Source of the DNA: an uncultured Eubacteriales bacterium
GTDB lineage: Bacteria > Bacillota > Clostridia > Oscillospirales > CAG-272
Length of the DNA: 64,000 nt
Direction of reading: 5' to 3'
Assembly (NCBI GenBank): GCA_900546695.1
Contig: URDX01000009.1
Coordinates: 4,978-68,977 of the forward strand
Below are positions 7,985-17,022 of this stretch, piece after piece; position 1 is the stretch's first letter; each line of letters opens with the position of its first letter. The notes under the pieces are model-generated. The model was given only the letters and a program-made list of their open reading frames with translations. It had not been told where the DNA came from and ran no database searches. Made by a program: the position numbers and the translations under genes.

Positions 7985-10699
7985 ATGCATAAAAAGCGCA
8001 TATCACGGGTGATCTCGATGCTTCTTGCGGCGGCGATGCTGTTATCTTTTCAGGGACTGACGGTATCTGCTACGCAGAACAGGGATTCCTACTTTTCAAA
8101 GAACTACACTCTGACCGGAAATATCCGTGACGACATTGTTGCGGTTGCAGCAGCGCAGAACGGCAAGACAAAGGCGCAGCTCGGCTTTACCGAGGCATGG
8201 TGCGCGAACTTCGTCTGCGGCTGCGCAGCGCTTGCGGGTATACCGAATTTCCCGCGCAACGGCAGCTGCGATCAGCTTATCGTTCTGCTTAAAAAATGGG
8301 GCGGAAAATGGTATGCTTATAATTCGGATTATGTTCCGAAGAAGGGTGATATCGTATTCTTCTCAAGTAAAGGAAATACCTCCGACGATTCGACGCATGT
8401 CGGCATCATATATCAGGACGGCTTTGCAGCGAAAAATACGGTAAAGACGGTTGAGGGCAACACGAGCGGCGTTACAAGCTCGTGCGTCAATATCAAAAAC
8501 CGCGCGGTCTACGGCTCGCTGCCGATAATGGGCTACATATCGCTGACGGGAGAGGGAAGCGGTTCGACCGCAAGCACCGACCCCGCCGATTATACCGTTC
8601 CGACGAGAACGCTCTACTACGTTTCGGGCTCGCTTATGAACGGCTCGGATGTTTCGTGGCTGCAGGCGATACTCACCCAGCTCGGCTATAAGCTCGATAT
8701 TGACGGCTGGTTCGGCAGCGGAACCGACAGCGCCGTTCGCGCTTTTCAGACCGATGCGGGGCTTGATGTCGACGGTAAGGTCGGACCCGCTACCCGCGCC
8801 GAGCTCATCTCGCGTTATGAAGCGCTCTCGCACACGCATGATTACGCCGAGATAGTTTTCGATGAATACAATCACGGATGGCGCTGCTCCTGCGGCACGA
8901 CGACGCAGCCGTATCCGCACACGTTTTCGGGATGGTCGGTAACGACCGAGCCGACAAAGACCGAGGCGGGCGCTCAGAAGCGCGCATGCACCGTCTGCGG
9001 CTTTGAGGAGACGCAGATACTGCCCGCAAAGGGCGAGGACGGTAGGACGGAGGTGTCGTCGAGCGTTGTAAAGCGCTTCACCCCGACCCTTGACGGTCTG
9101 CTCGACCCCGAATATCTCGACAGTGCGAGTCTGACGCTGACGGGCGGTTCGATTTCGGTCACAACGTACGTTACATGGGACGACGGCTGCATGTACATCT
9201 GCTCGGTCGTTACCGACGACGATGTAGTGTCTGCGGGACCGCAGTTCTACGGAAAGCTCAGCGGCTATTCGCAGACGATGCTCTGGACCGATGCGCTTGC
9301 GTATGACATCAATTACAGAGGTTGGATAGGAACCGACGCAAACGGCTATGCGCTGTTTGCGGGCGACGGCACGACGGGCACGGGGATACTTGCGCCGAAG
9401 GACGGCGATATCACCGTAAATAAGAAATATGTGCGCGCGACAAGAACGTCCGTCGGCTATATATCGGAGGTCTGCATCCCGCTGACCGACGGCTCGCTCG
9501 TCGCGGGCGCGGAGCAGAGCTTTAAGCTGTATGCGTTTGACGCTGCGGCGGGCTCTGCCTTCACGGCGGACGGCGTTGCCTCCGCGTTCTCGTCGTTTGA
9601 TACCACCGTTTCGCTGACGCTCGACAACTCCGCGCCTGTGCTGAAAAGCTCGAATCCCGCGCTTTACGGCGGTACGGGCAGCGCGCTCACGACCGACGGC
9701 GGCAGCAGCTATACAAGCACGGGCGAGGCGATAATCCTTAAGCGTCCTGAAGGGCTTGAGGCGGGCAATGCTGCGCTTGATGCGGCATACCGTTCGTCGT
9801 ACAGCCTTTCGTTCACCGAGACGCAGTACGGCAGAACGCTTTCGGGCACTGCATACTATCTGTGGGATGCAAGCTATCTGTATATCTACGCTCAGATAAA
9901 CGACCCCGACCGCTTCGCGCAGATATACAGTCTCGACGACCCGATAAAGAACGACCTTGCGGTGTTCCGTGTTTTCCCGTCGGACGGCAGCTCATGGGCG
10001 CGTATCGGAGTTAATGCTACCAATACGGTCGCCCCACAAAATAATCCCGTGACCTCGCAGGACGGTTATGCATATGTAATTCAGCAGAGCGGTACTGCTG
10101 CGGGCGCGTGCTCGAGCAACGCTTCAGGAAAGTCAATGAGCAGCTCTATAAAGGAGAACAACGAATTCTATATGACCCGTCTCGGAGCGGCGGATGAGGG
10201 ATACTTTGTTGAGCTCAAGGTTCCCATGAACAGCTCTACGCTTAAAAAGGATGCTTCTATCCTTCTTTCGTTCGGTGCGATAGACGTTAACGGCGCTAAT
10301 GTATATGAGTACGGCGCGAGCGGAACATATGACCCCGTTGTTACGGTCAAGCTCTCGTCGACCGTTGCGTGCGGACACCGCTTCACGCAGAAGGTGACGG
10401 CTGAGCCGTCTGAAGGCGTTGCGGGCAGCAGAGCTTTTGTCTGTGACGGCTGCGGAGAAACGCTCTCGAGCGTTGAGCTACCCGCGCTTCCGCTTCCTAT
10501 GGCGGGAGACGTTAACGGCGACGGCGTTGTGGACAGCGACGACGCGATATATCTGCTGCGCTACACCTTCAATCCCGATTCGTATCCGCTTCACGCCTCG
10601 GGCGACGTCGACGGCAGCGGCAGCATAGACAGCGACGACGCAATATATCTGCTTCGCTATACCTTCGATTCGGAACTTTTCCCGATAATGTCGGATTGA
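7985..10699 (+). CDS. Secreted CHAP amidase-like protein with PG-binding, CBM9-like and dockerin modules
   Basis: This protein has 904 residues. Domain order: signal peptide (1-30, ending VSATQ); a CHAP domain (about 45-175) with the catalytic Cys in AWCANFVCGC and His in STHVGIIY; PG_binding_1 (about 210-275, DIDGWFGSGTDSAVRAFQ); a Cys-pair module (about 285-335, WRCSCG and CTVCGF); two CBM9-like modules (about 360-530 and 580-770); a second Cys-pair module (CGHRF, CDGCGE); and a C-terminal type I dockerin (about 835-900) with two calcium-binding repeats, DVNGDGVVDSDDAIYLLRY and DVDGSGSIDSDDAIYLLRY. CHAP domains cleave peptidoglycan cross-bridges or stem amides. The dockerin suggests docking to a cohesin scaffold outside the cell. 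It is monocistronic, between a consensus promoter and a terminator. The catalytic call rests on the two motif residues. Confidence 0.88.
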   Translation: MHKKRISRVISMLLAAAMLLSFQGLTVSATQNRDSYFSKNYTLTGNIRDDIVAVAAAQNGKTKAQLGFTEAWCANFVCGCAALAGIPNFPRNGSCDQLIVLLKKWGGKWYAYNSDYVPKKGDIVFFSSKGNTSDDSTHVGIIYQDGFAAKNTVKTVEGNTSGVTSSCVNIKNRAVYGSLPIMGYISLTGEGSGSTASTDPADYTVPTRTLYYVSGSLMNGSDVSWLQAILTQLGYKLDIDGWFGSGTDSAVRAFQTDAGLDVDGKVGPATRAELISRYEALSHTHDYAEIVFDEYNHGWRCSCGTTTQPYPHTFSGWSVTTEPTKTEAGAQKRACTVCGFEETQILPAKGEDGRTEVSSSVVKRFTPTLDGLLDPEYLDSASLTLTGGSISVTTYVTWDDGCMYICSVVTDDDVVSAGPQFYGKLSGYSQTMLWTDALAYDINYRGWIGTDANGYALFAGDGTTGTGILAPKDGDITVNKKYVRATRTSVGYISEVCIPLTDGSLVAGAEQSFKLYAFDAAAGSAFTADGVASAFSSFDTTVSLTLDNSAPVLKSSNPALYGGTGSALTTDGGSSYTSTGEAIILKRPEGLEAGNAALDAAYRSSYSLSFTETQYGRTLSGTAYYLWDASYLYIYAQINDPDRFAQIYSLDDPIKNDLAVFRVFPSDGSSWARIGVNATNTVAPQNNPVTSQDGYAYVIQQSGTAAGACSSNASGKSMSSSIKENNEFYMTRLGAADEGYFVELKVPMNSSTLKKDASILLSFGAIDVNGANVYEYGASGTYDPVVTVKLSSTVACGHRFTQKVTAEPSEGVAGSRAFVCDGCGETLSSVELPALPLPMAGDVNGDGVVDSDDAIYLLRYTFNPDSYPLHASGDVDGSGSIDSDDAIYLLRYTFDSELFPIMSD

Positions 10700-10717
10700 T
10701 AATGCCCGGATAAAAAA

Positions 10718-10762
10718 ATAAGACCGATGAGCAGCCTGTTCGGTTATGCTCATCGGTCTTAT
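10718..10762. terminator. Bidirectional intrinsic terminator
   Basis: A perfect 16-bp stem (10718-10733 with 10747-10762, core AAGACCGATGAGCA) has a 13-nt loop and A-tracts on the left flank. It lies between the convergent CHAP-dockerin gene and the topoisomerase gene and can serve both. Confidence 0.85.
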
Positions 10763-10861
10763 CTTACTATTTGTATATTATTTGTTGCCCGTCACATGAG
10801 TTGATTCTGCTCGGCGGCGGACGCAGATTTCGTCGGCACGGCTCGTGCTCGCAGACCGTGC

Positions 10862-13051
10862 TCAGACGGTCACACCCGATGCGGGCAGCTTTGTCTTACG
10901 CAGACGCTTTGCGTCGGGAACGGTCGTCAGATCGGTTGTTGCGGATATCACGCGATCGCCCTTTTTAAGATTGATGACAATCGCGCCGCGGCTCGTGCGG
11001 GTCGTCTTGAACGCGACAGCCGAGCTGTCGAACACGATGCCCTTGCCCGATTCGGTGCGCAGCAGCAGCTCTATCGGCTCGGTCACGTAGAAGACAGCGA
11101 CAAGCGGCGAATGGTCGGAATAGCCTCCCGTGAGCTTTCTGCGGTTTGATTTTGTGCTGTATGCGAAGGCGGGGATACGCACGCATGCGCCGTTCTCGTA
11201 CACAAGAACGATGCTGTGCGACTCGCAGTCGCGCTCGAGACGGCACATCGCAACGGCGCGTTCACCGCTGTCAAAGCCGAGCTTTGCGGGAACATAATCG
11301 CCGAGCTCGCCCGAACGCAGCAGATCAAAGTCGCGCACATGCGCCTTGTATACCTGCGCGCGGTCGGAGAAGAACAGCAGCTCGTCAGAGTCGGTCGCGT
11401 CGAATTCGCGCTCTATCTCGTCGCCCTCCTTGAGCTTCTGCGAGTCGGTCGCCTTGAGCGAGCGCATGCTTACCTTCTTGAAGTAGCCCTCACGTGTGAA
11501 CATGACGTGATTTACCGTCGTATCCTCGGGCTCGACGAGCACGGGCTCTACCAGCTCATCCTCGTAGATTAGCTGCGTCTGACGCGGCTTTGCGTATTTC
11601 GACTTTATCTCGCGCAGCTGCTTTGCGATATAACTCTTGAGCTTGCGCTCGCTCGAGATTATCTCCTCGGTCGATGCAATCTTTTCCTCAAGGTCGCGTA
11701 TATCCTTCATGCGCAGCAGCAGATATTCGCGGTTGATATTGCGCAGCTTTATCTCTGCGACGAATTCCGCCTGATCCTCGTCAATGTCAAAGCCCGAGCA
11801 GAGATTCGGTATGACGTCCGCATCGCGCTCCGTGCCGCGGATTATCTTTATCGCCTTGTCGATATCGAGGATAATTTTGCCCAGACCCTGCAGCAGATGC
11901 AGCTTTGCTTTCATTTTTGAAAGGTTGTAGCTAAGCTCGCGACGTACGCAGTTCATGCGGAAGCGTATCCACTCGGTCAGTATCTCGCCTACGCCGAGCA
12001 GACGCGGTGCGCCGTCTATCAGAACGTTGAAATTGCAGTCAAAGCTATCCTCGAGCGGAGTCGCCTTGTACAGCTTTGCCATCAGCTTGTCGGGGTCTGT
12101 GCCGCGACGCAGATCCAGCGTCAGACGGAAGCCGCTGATATCGGTCTCGTCACGGAAGTCGGTTATCTCCTTTATCCTGCCTTCCTTTATCAGCTGCGTC
12201 AGCTTTGCGCTGATAAGCTCAACGGTCGTCGAATACGGTATCTGAACGATGTCTATGCAGTTCTGATCCTTGTCGTATCTCCATCTTGCGCGCAGGCGGA
12301 TGCTGCCGTGACCCGTGCGGTATATCTCGCGGAGCGTTTCGCGGTTGTAGATGATGTACCCGCCGCCCTGAAAATCGGGGGCAATGAGTATGTCGAGCAG
12401 CTGATCCACCGTTGTCTCGGGATTTATCAGCATCTGCACGGTCGCGTCGCAGAGCTCTGCAAGATTGAAGGAGCAGATGGAGCTCGACATCGCGACGGCG
12501 ATACCCTTATTCGGCGAGAGCAGAATATTAGGAAACGAGGTAGGGAACAGCACGGGCTCAAGCATTGTGCCGTCGTAGTTATCGCACATATCCACCGCAT
12601 CATGCTCTATGCCGCCGAATATCTCGGCGCAGAACGGGTCGAGCTTACACTCGGTATAACGCGATGCCGCGTATACCATGCTCGACGAATAGTGCTTTCC
12701 GAACGAACCCTTTGAGTCGATGAAGGGGTGCAGCAGCGTCTCGTTACCGCGCGTCAGTCGAACGAGCGTTTCGTATATCGCCGCGTCGCCGTGTGGGTTC
12801 AGCCGCATCGTCTGTCCGACGACGTTCGCACTCTTTGTCTTAGCGCCCGTGAGCAGCCCCATCTTGTACATGGTGTAGAGCAGCTTTCGGTGTGCGGGCT
12901 TGAAGCCGTCTATCTCGGGTATCGCACGGGAGACTATGACGCTCATCGCATACGGCATGAAGTTTTTCTCGACCGTTTCGGTGATAGGCTGCTGCCTGAC
13001 CTCTGCCGCGGGCTGTGTTTCCGTCGGAGCCGTTGTTTTTTTCTTAGGCAT
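10862..13051 (-). CDS. Type II topoisomerase subunit A (ParC/GyrA family)
   Basis: This 729-residue protein is the DNA cleavage/rejoining subunit. MPYAMSVIVSRAIPEIDGFK is the usual N-terminal signature. HRKLLYTMYKMGL and HGDAAIYETLVRL follow (the helix that contacts DNA and quinolones), and the catalytic Tyr lies in AASRYTECKL near residue 128. A leucine-rich coiled coil follows at about 370-470, and the C-terminal beta-pinwheel is shorter than in GyrA, which is usually above 800 residues. The length and the sequence LLTGAKTKSANVVGQTM favour a ParC-like enzyme. No parE/gyrB partner is adjacent, so I leave the symbol open. The start follows a modest AAAGG site. The first 20 residues are a Lys/Thr-rich tail. 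Confidence 0.88.
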   Translation of the reverse strand: MPKKKTTAPTETQPAAEVRQQPITETVEKNFMPYAMSVIVSRAIPEIDGFKPAHRKLLYTMYKMGLLTGAKTKSANVVGQTMRLNPHGDAAIYETLVRLTRGNETLLHPFIDSKGSFGKHYSSSMVYAASRYTECKLDPFCAEIFGGIEHDAVDMCDNYDGTMLEPVLFPTSFPNILLSPNKGIAVAMSSSICSFNLAELCDATVQMLINPETTVDQLLDILIAPDFQGGGYIIYNRETLREIYRTGHGSIRLRARWRYDKDQNCIDIVQIPYSTTVELISAKLTQLIKEGRIKEITDFRDETDISGFRLTLDLRRGTDPDKLMAKLYKATPLEDSFDCNFNVLIDGAPRLLGVGEILTEWIRFRMNCVRRELSYNLSKMKAKLHLLQGLGKIILDIDKAIKIIRGTERDADVIPNLCSGFDIDEDQAEFVAEIKLRNINREYLLLRMKDIRDLEEKIASTEEIISSERKLKSYIAKQLREIKSKYAKPRQTQLIYEDELVEPVLVEPEDTTVNHVMFTREGYFKKVSMRSLKATDSQKLKEGDEIEREFDATDSDELLFFSDRAQVYKAHVRDFDLLRSGELGDYVPAKLGFDSGERAVAMCRLERDCESHSIVLVYENGACVRIPAFAYSTKSNRRKLTGGYSDHSPLVAVFYVTEPIELLLRTESGKGIVFDSSAVAFKTTRTSRGAIVINLKKGDRVISATTDLTTVPDAKRLRKTKLPASGVTV

Positions 13052-13382
13052 AATTCGTTCTACCTTTTCTCGTTAGTTTGTCCGCAGAAGCGCGGGAATG
13101 AGCGTTCCGACCTGCCTTTTCGGGTGATGTCCGATTGTCGGATGCAAATGCACTCTCCTCCGCTCTGCGCAAAAGGGCTGTAAAACGGTTTTACAGCCCA
13201 TGGGTCCTATGAGATTTTACGCTGAAAATTTCGTGCCGCAGCGTCGGCGGTATGCCTGCATCGACGTGCTTTTGTCGGAATGCTTACGCCGCAGCGTCGG
13301 AATGCTCGCGCCTACATGCTTACATCGGTTCGTATGCGTCGATATGCTTGCATCGACAACGATTTTTCAGACCTGCCGGTGT
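13052..13382. other. Intergenic region with hairpin and imperfect repeats
   Basis: No gene is seen. 13175-13199 is a perfect hairpin. 13230-13370 contains imperfect repeats of a GCAGCGTCGG / ATGCTTRC type word (for example near 13239 and 13292). I recognise no known element. Confidence 0.5.
13175..13199 (-). terminator. Hairpin, probable weak terminator of the HEAT-repeat gene
   Basis: GGGCTGTAAAA (13175-13185) pairs with TTTTACAGCCC (13189-13199) across a 3-nt gap. On the minus strand it is followed by TTTT, downstream of the gene ending at 13383. The short U-run makes this a moderate call. Confidence 0.5.
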
Positions 13383-13766
13383 TTAAATGAATCTCGGTGT
13401 GCGCTCCTTGGAGGCGACGGCAGCGTCGAGCAGTGCGCGCTTAACATCAGCCTCGGTCTCGTTTGTCTCAACGAAGTACAGGCGGTCTACCTCGCGCTTT
13501 GTGCCGATGACCTTAAGCGCCTCACATGCAGCGAGACGAATAGCCTTGTCGTCGTCTGTTATCAGCTTCATGCAGGTGTTAACTGCGGTCTCATCGCGCT
13601 TAATCTCGCCGAGTGCGGAGATTGCAAGCAGACGCAGCGCCTGCTCGTAGCCCTCGTCGGTGAAGTCGGCAATTTTCTCGGAGTTGCCGTCATCCTTCCA
13701 CTTAGCTATCTTTTCCTCGTCGGTCTTGGAGGCGAATATTCCCTTAATTCCGTCAAAAAGTCCCAT
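13383..13766 (-). CDS. Small HEAT-repeat protein
   Basis: This 127-residue protein begins MGLFDGIKGIF. Residues 30-125 form helix pairs typical of HEAT/PBS-lyase repeats (YEQALRLLAISALGEIKRDE, KAIRLAACEALKVIG, VKRALLDAAVASKE). Such repeats mediate protein-protein contacts. No catalytic motif is present. It is flanked by the topoisomerase gene and the SDR cluster with no overlap, so neighbours do not reveal its role. It is acidic, cytosolic and probably expressed alone. Confidence 0.7.
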   Translation of the reverse strand: MGLFDGIKGIFASKTDEEKIAKWKDDGNSEKIADFTDEGYEQALRLLAISALGEIKRDETAVNTCMKLITDDDKAIRLAACEALKVIGTKREVDRLYFVETNETEADVKRALLDAAVASKERTPRFI

Positions 13767-13861
13767 GATAATATTCCTTTCGTGTCGGTTATTGTTTGAA
13801 TCGGTACGGGCGGCGCAGCTGCACTGCCCGCAGAAGTGTGCGTGATACGCTTACTCGGCAA

Positions 13862-14725
13862 TCATACTCCCGAGTAAGCGGCAAAGCCGCCGTCGACGGG
13901 CAGAACAACGCCGTTGACGAATGCGGATGCATCGGCGTCGCAGAGGAAGAGCAGCGGTCCGCGCAGGTCCTCAACCTCGCCGAAGCGACCCATAGGAGTT
14001 GCAGAGAGAATCTTCTCGGAGCGGGGGGTAAGCGAGCCGTCTTCGTTCATCAAAAGCCCCCTGTTCTGGTTGGTGACAAAGAATCCGGGTGCGATGGCGT
14101 TAACGCGGATGCCCACCTTAGAGAAGTGAACCGCGAGCCACTGCGTGAAGTTGGAAACGGCAGCCTTTGCGCCCGAATATGCGGGTATCTTGGTCAGCGG
14201 GCGGAATGCGTTCATGCTCGAGATATTGATTATCGTCGGAGCCTCTCTGCCTATCATCTCGCGCGCAAATACCTGCGTCGGGAGCAGCACGCCCATAAAG
14301 TTGAGGTCGAAAACGAAGGAAACGCCCTTGGGATCAAGGTCAAAGAAGGTCTTGATGCTCTCTGCCTCCTCACTGTTTTCGAGGTCCTCGGGGAAGAGAT
14401 ATTCCTTGTCGGTGGTGCCGCGCGGATTATTTCCGCCCGCGCCGTTTATAAGGATGTCGGGATAGCCGATCTCTGCATATATCTTCTCTCTTGCAGCCTC
14501 AAGACTTGTGCGGTCGAGAACGTTTGCTTCTACCGCTATCGCAACGCCGCCCGAGATATTTATCTCATCTGCTACCGCCTGAGCTGCTTCAAGACGCAGG
14601 TCGCAGACAGCGACCGAAGCGCCGCATGCAGCAAGCTCCTTTGCAAAGCCGGAGCAGAGAACTCCGCCGCCTCCCGTAACTATCGCGTTCTTTCCGCTCA
14701 GGTCTACATATGTTCTTTTTGCCAT
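13862..14725 (-). CDS. SDR-family oxidoreductase, D-mannonate/fructuronate reductase-like
   Basis: This 287-residue short-chain dehydrogenase begins at ATG 14725, 8 nt after AGGAG; an in-frame GTG three codons upstream overlaps the site and is less likely. The NAD(P) motif is reduced to TGGGGVLCSG (residues about 16-25). NGAGGNNPRG is the NAG-like motif. The catalytic Ser is in NISSMNAF and the Tyr/Lys pair in PAYSGAKAAVSNF. The insert around DKEYLFPEDLENSEEAESIK and the C-terminus PVDGGFAAYSGV match SDRs annotated as D-mannonate oxidoreductase in anaerobes. Next on the same strand are an ASRT-like gene and a sugar isomerase-like gene, which supports a hexuronate or sugar-acid pathway. The substrate assignment is inference. 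Confidence 0.8.
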   Translation of the reverse strand: MAKRTYVDLSGKNAIVTGGGGVLCSGFAKELAACGASVAVCDLRLEAAQAVADEINISGGVAIAVEANVLDRTSLEAAREKIYAEIGYPDILINGAGGNNPRGTTDKEYLFPEDLENSEEAESIKTFFDLDPKGVSFVFDLNFMGVLLPTQVFAREMIGREAPTIINISSMNAFRPLTKIPAYSGAKAAVSNFTQWLAVHFSKVGIRVNAIAPGFFVTNQNRGLLMNEDGSLTPRSEKILSATPMGRFGEVEDLRGPLLFLCDADASAFVNGVVLPVDGGFAAYSGV

Positions 14726-14769
14726 TTCACTCACTCCTGTAATTATCGTTATGTCGTGCGCCGTCGGGC

Positions 14770-15144
14770 TTACTCGACTGCGTAGGCTATCGTTGTCATC
14801 AGCGCCATGCTCGTGCTCGATGTGTCGAGACGGCTGTACTGTACCACTATCGGTTCGTCGCTCTCAAGCAGCACAGAGTAGGGAACATCGCGCTGTATCG
14901 GCTCTCCGTCGTCGCTGAGCAGACGGTCAAGCCTTATATGGTGCGTACGTCTCGCGCCGCACTCCGCGTGATATCCGTCGAGCTCGGGCTTATCCTCATA
15001 AAGCAGCGTCAGACCGATGTGCGCAGCGCGCTCGCCCGTATTTGTGACGCATATCGCCTCATGGCTTACCTGCTCACCCTCGCCCGAAACAGAGCTGAGA
15101 AATGTGTCGGGTATCAGCCAGACCTTTTTTCCGTATGCCTTCAT
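14770..15144 (-). CDS. ASRT family protein (Anabaena sensory rhodopsin transducer-like)
   Basis: This 124-residue protein matches the compact beta-rich ASRT family: GKKVWLIPDTFL at the start, VSHEAICVTNTGE, and the C-terminal VVQYSRLDTSSTSMALMTTI, which is the most conserved part of the family. The founding member binds a sensory rhodopsin in a cyanobacterium. In Firmicutes and other heterotrophs homologues lie in sugar-catabolism clusters and have been suggested to bind small carbohydrates. No rhodopsin is visible here, so a carbohydrate-related role alongside the SDR and isomerase is more likely. It starts after GGGAGA. Confidence 0.8.
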   Translation of the reverse strand: MKAYGKKVWLIPDTFLSSVSGEGEQVSHEAICVTNTGERAAHIGLTLLYEDKPELDGYHAECGARRTHHIRLDRLLSDDGEPIQRDVPYSVLLESDEPIVVQYSRLDTSSTSMALMTTIAYAVE

Positions 15145-15260
15145 CTCATATCTCCCGAAAAATATTGTGAAAAATCCGAAAATCGGAGAAATCCGAAATT
15201 TAGGGAAAATCCGATAAACTCCGAATACCTCCGGGCTGCTCGGAGAATTCCAAGCCGCGC
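15145..15260. repeat. Short intergenic run of AATCCGA-type repeats
   Basis: Between the ASRT-like and isomerase genes, the word AATCCGA or a near copy (including CTCCGA and TCGGAG) occurs about six times in 15173-15245. It could be a regulator site cluster or an RNA structure. No family is recognised. Confidence 0.4.
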
Positions 15261-16172
15261 TTACTTCAGGCGCCTGCCCTGATATCCGCGATATTCGGTA
15301 GGCCCGTCAAAGAAGGTAACACCGCCGCGGCAGCGCTTGAGATATTCAAGCGATGTCAGCTGCGAGGTCCATTCCATATCGTCGTAGTGAACGGGATCAT
15401 GATAGCCCTCGATATCGATACTGCCCTTGAAGCCGCACTGAATAAGTACGGTGCAGATATCAGCCCAGTTCGTATCGCCGAAGCCGGGTGTGCGGTTCCA
15501 AGCGTAGCCGTGAATGCCGCGCAGACCGTACTCGCGGATAACGTCGTATGCTACCGTCGCATCCTTACCGTGAACGTGTACTATCTTGCTGCCCCAGCGT
15601 CTGACCTGCTGAATGGGGTCCATCAGCTGCATGACGGCATGGCATGGCTCCCACTCGAGACCGAGCGCGTCGCTCGATATCTCGTTAAAGATAAGCTCCC
15701 ATGCCTCGGGGCAGAATGCAATATTGTGGCTTCCGCGGTCCCAGCCGTCGCCGCAGCCCTCGAGACCAATCTTTACACCCTTGTTCTCCGCAAACTCGAT
15801 AAGGGGACTGAATACCTTGACGAAATCGGGGATAGTCTCGCGTACGCTGAGTGCGGGGTGTCCGCCCGCAAACGTACCTATGCGGTCGCAGTCGAAGTAC
15901 TCTGCGTTTGCAATGAGGTTTTCAACTCCGCGGCGGGTGTCCTCGTCCTCGATGGTGTTTGCGTATATGCCGAGTGCGGAGATCTTACGTCCGTCGAGCA
16001 CGTCAAGAACGCGCTTTCCGTATTCTTTAAGGTCTCCCTCGCTGCCGTTTGCGAGCGCGCAGCAGTCGTTGAAGTTCAGCTCATAGCTCTCAAAGCCTAC
16101 GGCATTGAGCTGCGGTATCATCGTAAGTGCGCTCTGCGCGGGAATAAGTGTGCCTATCTTGATATCAAACAT
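15261..16172 (-). CDS. Sugar phosphate isomerase/epimerase (xylose isomerase-like TIM barrel)
   Basis: This 303-residue protein starts at MFDIKIGTLIP (16172), preceded by AGAGGAA; the 14 residues upstream lack a site. The AP_endonuc_2/xylose isomerase-like barrel is shown by LNAVGFESYELNF, the metal-site segments KIGLEGCGDGWDRGSHN and LGLEWEPCHAVMQ, VHVHGKDA (His ligands) and GSIDIEGYHDP (Glu). Such enzymes isomerise or epimerise sugars or keto-acids using a divalent metal. With the SDR and the ASRT protein it forms a three-gene unit. The real substrate cannot be told from sequence. Confidence 0.82.
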   Translation of the reverse strand: MFDIKIGTLIPAQSALTMIPQLNAVGFESYELNFNDCCALANGSEGDLKEYGKRVLDVLDGRKISALGIYANTIEDEDTRRGVENLIANAEYFDCDRIGTFAGGHPALSVRETIPDFVKVFSPLIEFAENKGVKIGLEGCGDGWDRGSHNIAFCPEAWELIFNEISSDALGLEWEPCHAVMQLMDPIQQVRRWGSKIVHVHGKDATVAYDVIREYGLRGIHGYAWNRTPGFGDTNWADICTVLIQCGFKGSIDIEGYHDPVHYDDMEWTSQLTSLEYLKRCRGGVTFFDGPTEYRGYQGRRLK

Positions 16173-16251
16173 TTCGGTTCCTCTTATATGGACTAAATTT
16201 ATGAATATTCGCATGCCTCATGCGGCACTGCCGGCACGGCGAACGCTGCGA

Positions 16252-16713
16252 TTATCCGAACATGGATTTATAGCTGCGGCAATCCTCCGCCTGCTTTTTG
16301 CGCTTGTCGTGAATTATCGACACGACAGCGCCGCCTATCCAGTACAGAACGCTGAGCAGCGCGGTGAGAAGCAGCCCGCCGCGGGTATTCTTTCCGTCAC
16401 TTGCTATCAGCACGAATATCAGAACGAAGCTGACAGCCGAGCCGAGATAGTGCAGCAGCAGTGCGAGACCGAACGGCAGACGGGGCAGTCTGAACAGCAG
16501 ACCGAGCAGCGAAACGATAAGCGAGAAAACAAAAACCGATACCAGCGTAACAAACGACGGCGCATAGCTCGTAAAGAAGGATGCCGCCGCGGTCAGCAAA
16601 AGCGTTATGACGGTATACATTATGCACGCCATGCATAGGACTCTGCCGAGCATCGCTGCCGTGCCGCTCTGACGGGGGCTCTGCCGCTGTGCCGAATTTT
16701 CGCTGTTTTTCAT
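16252..16713 (-). CDS. Four-helix integral membrane protein of unknown function
   Basis: This protein has 153 residues when started at MKNSENS (16713), which follows GGAG at 7 nt; longer versions from upstream lack a site. A charged N-terminus (1-20) is followed by four hydrophobic segments at about 25-48, 56-78, 85-107 and 115-138, then a Lys/Arg-rich tail. The pattern and size resemble DUF3021-type membrane proteins, including a hydrophobic LPFGLALLLHYLGSAVSFV helix. There is no LytTR regulator beside it, as DUF3021 genes often have. The function is unknown. Confidence 0.65.
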   Translation of the reverse strand: MKNSENSAQRQSPRQSGTAAMLGRVLCMACIMYTVITLLLTAAASFFTSYAPSFVTLVSVFVFSLIVSLLGLLFRLPRLPFGLALLLHYLGSAVSFVLIFVLIASDGKNTRGGLLLTALLSVLYWIGGAVVSIIHDKRKKQAEDCRSYKSMFG

Positions 16714-16958
16714 GCTTTTTCTCCGATCGAATCGTGTTAATGCCGACCCTCGTCGGCGATACGGTCGGATACGCTCCGACACACAAATACATACTGATTA
16801 ACTATATCACTAATGTATTAATTTTTTGTGTTGATTTTGATAATATATTCAAAAATATGCGCTCGCACCCGCCGCCTGCGGCATTTTCCTGCCGATTCCG
16901 GGTGAAAACGGTCGATCTGCGGTGCTGCTGCGCGTGTTCTGACTGCGGTGCATTTTGT

Positions 16959-16987
16959 TTGACAAACCGAACTTGCTGTGTTATAAT
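16959..16987 (+). promoter_or_regulatory. Promoter for the holB operon
   Basis: TTGACA (16959-16964), 17 bp, TATAAT (16982-16987). Transcription should start near 16994, which rules out any holB start before that point. Confidence 0.85.
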
Positions 16988-17022
16988 AAAATTTGTATGA
17001 AAATATATACGGAGGCGCAGAC

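Noticed and set aside
16993..17022. Upstream TTG start for holB
   Set aside because: It coincides with the expected transcription start and has no ribosome site. The TTG at 17023 follows GGAGG.
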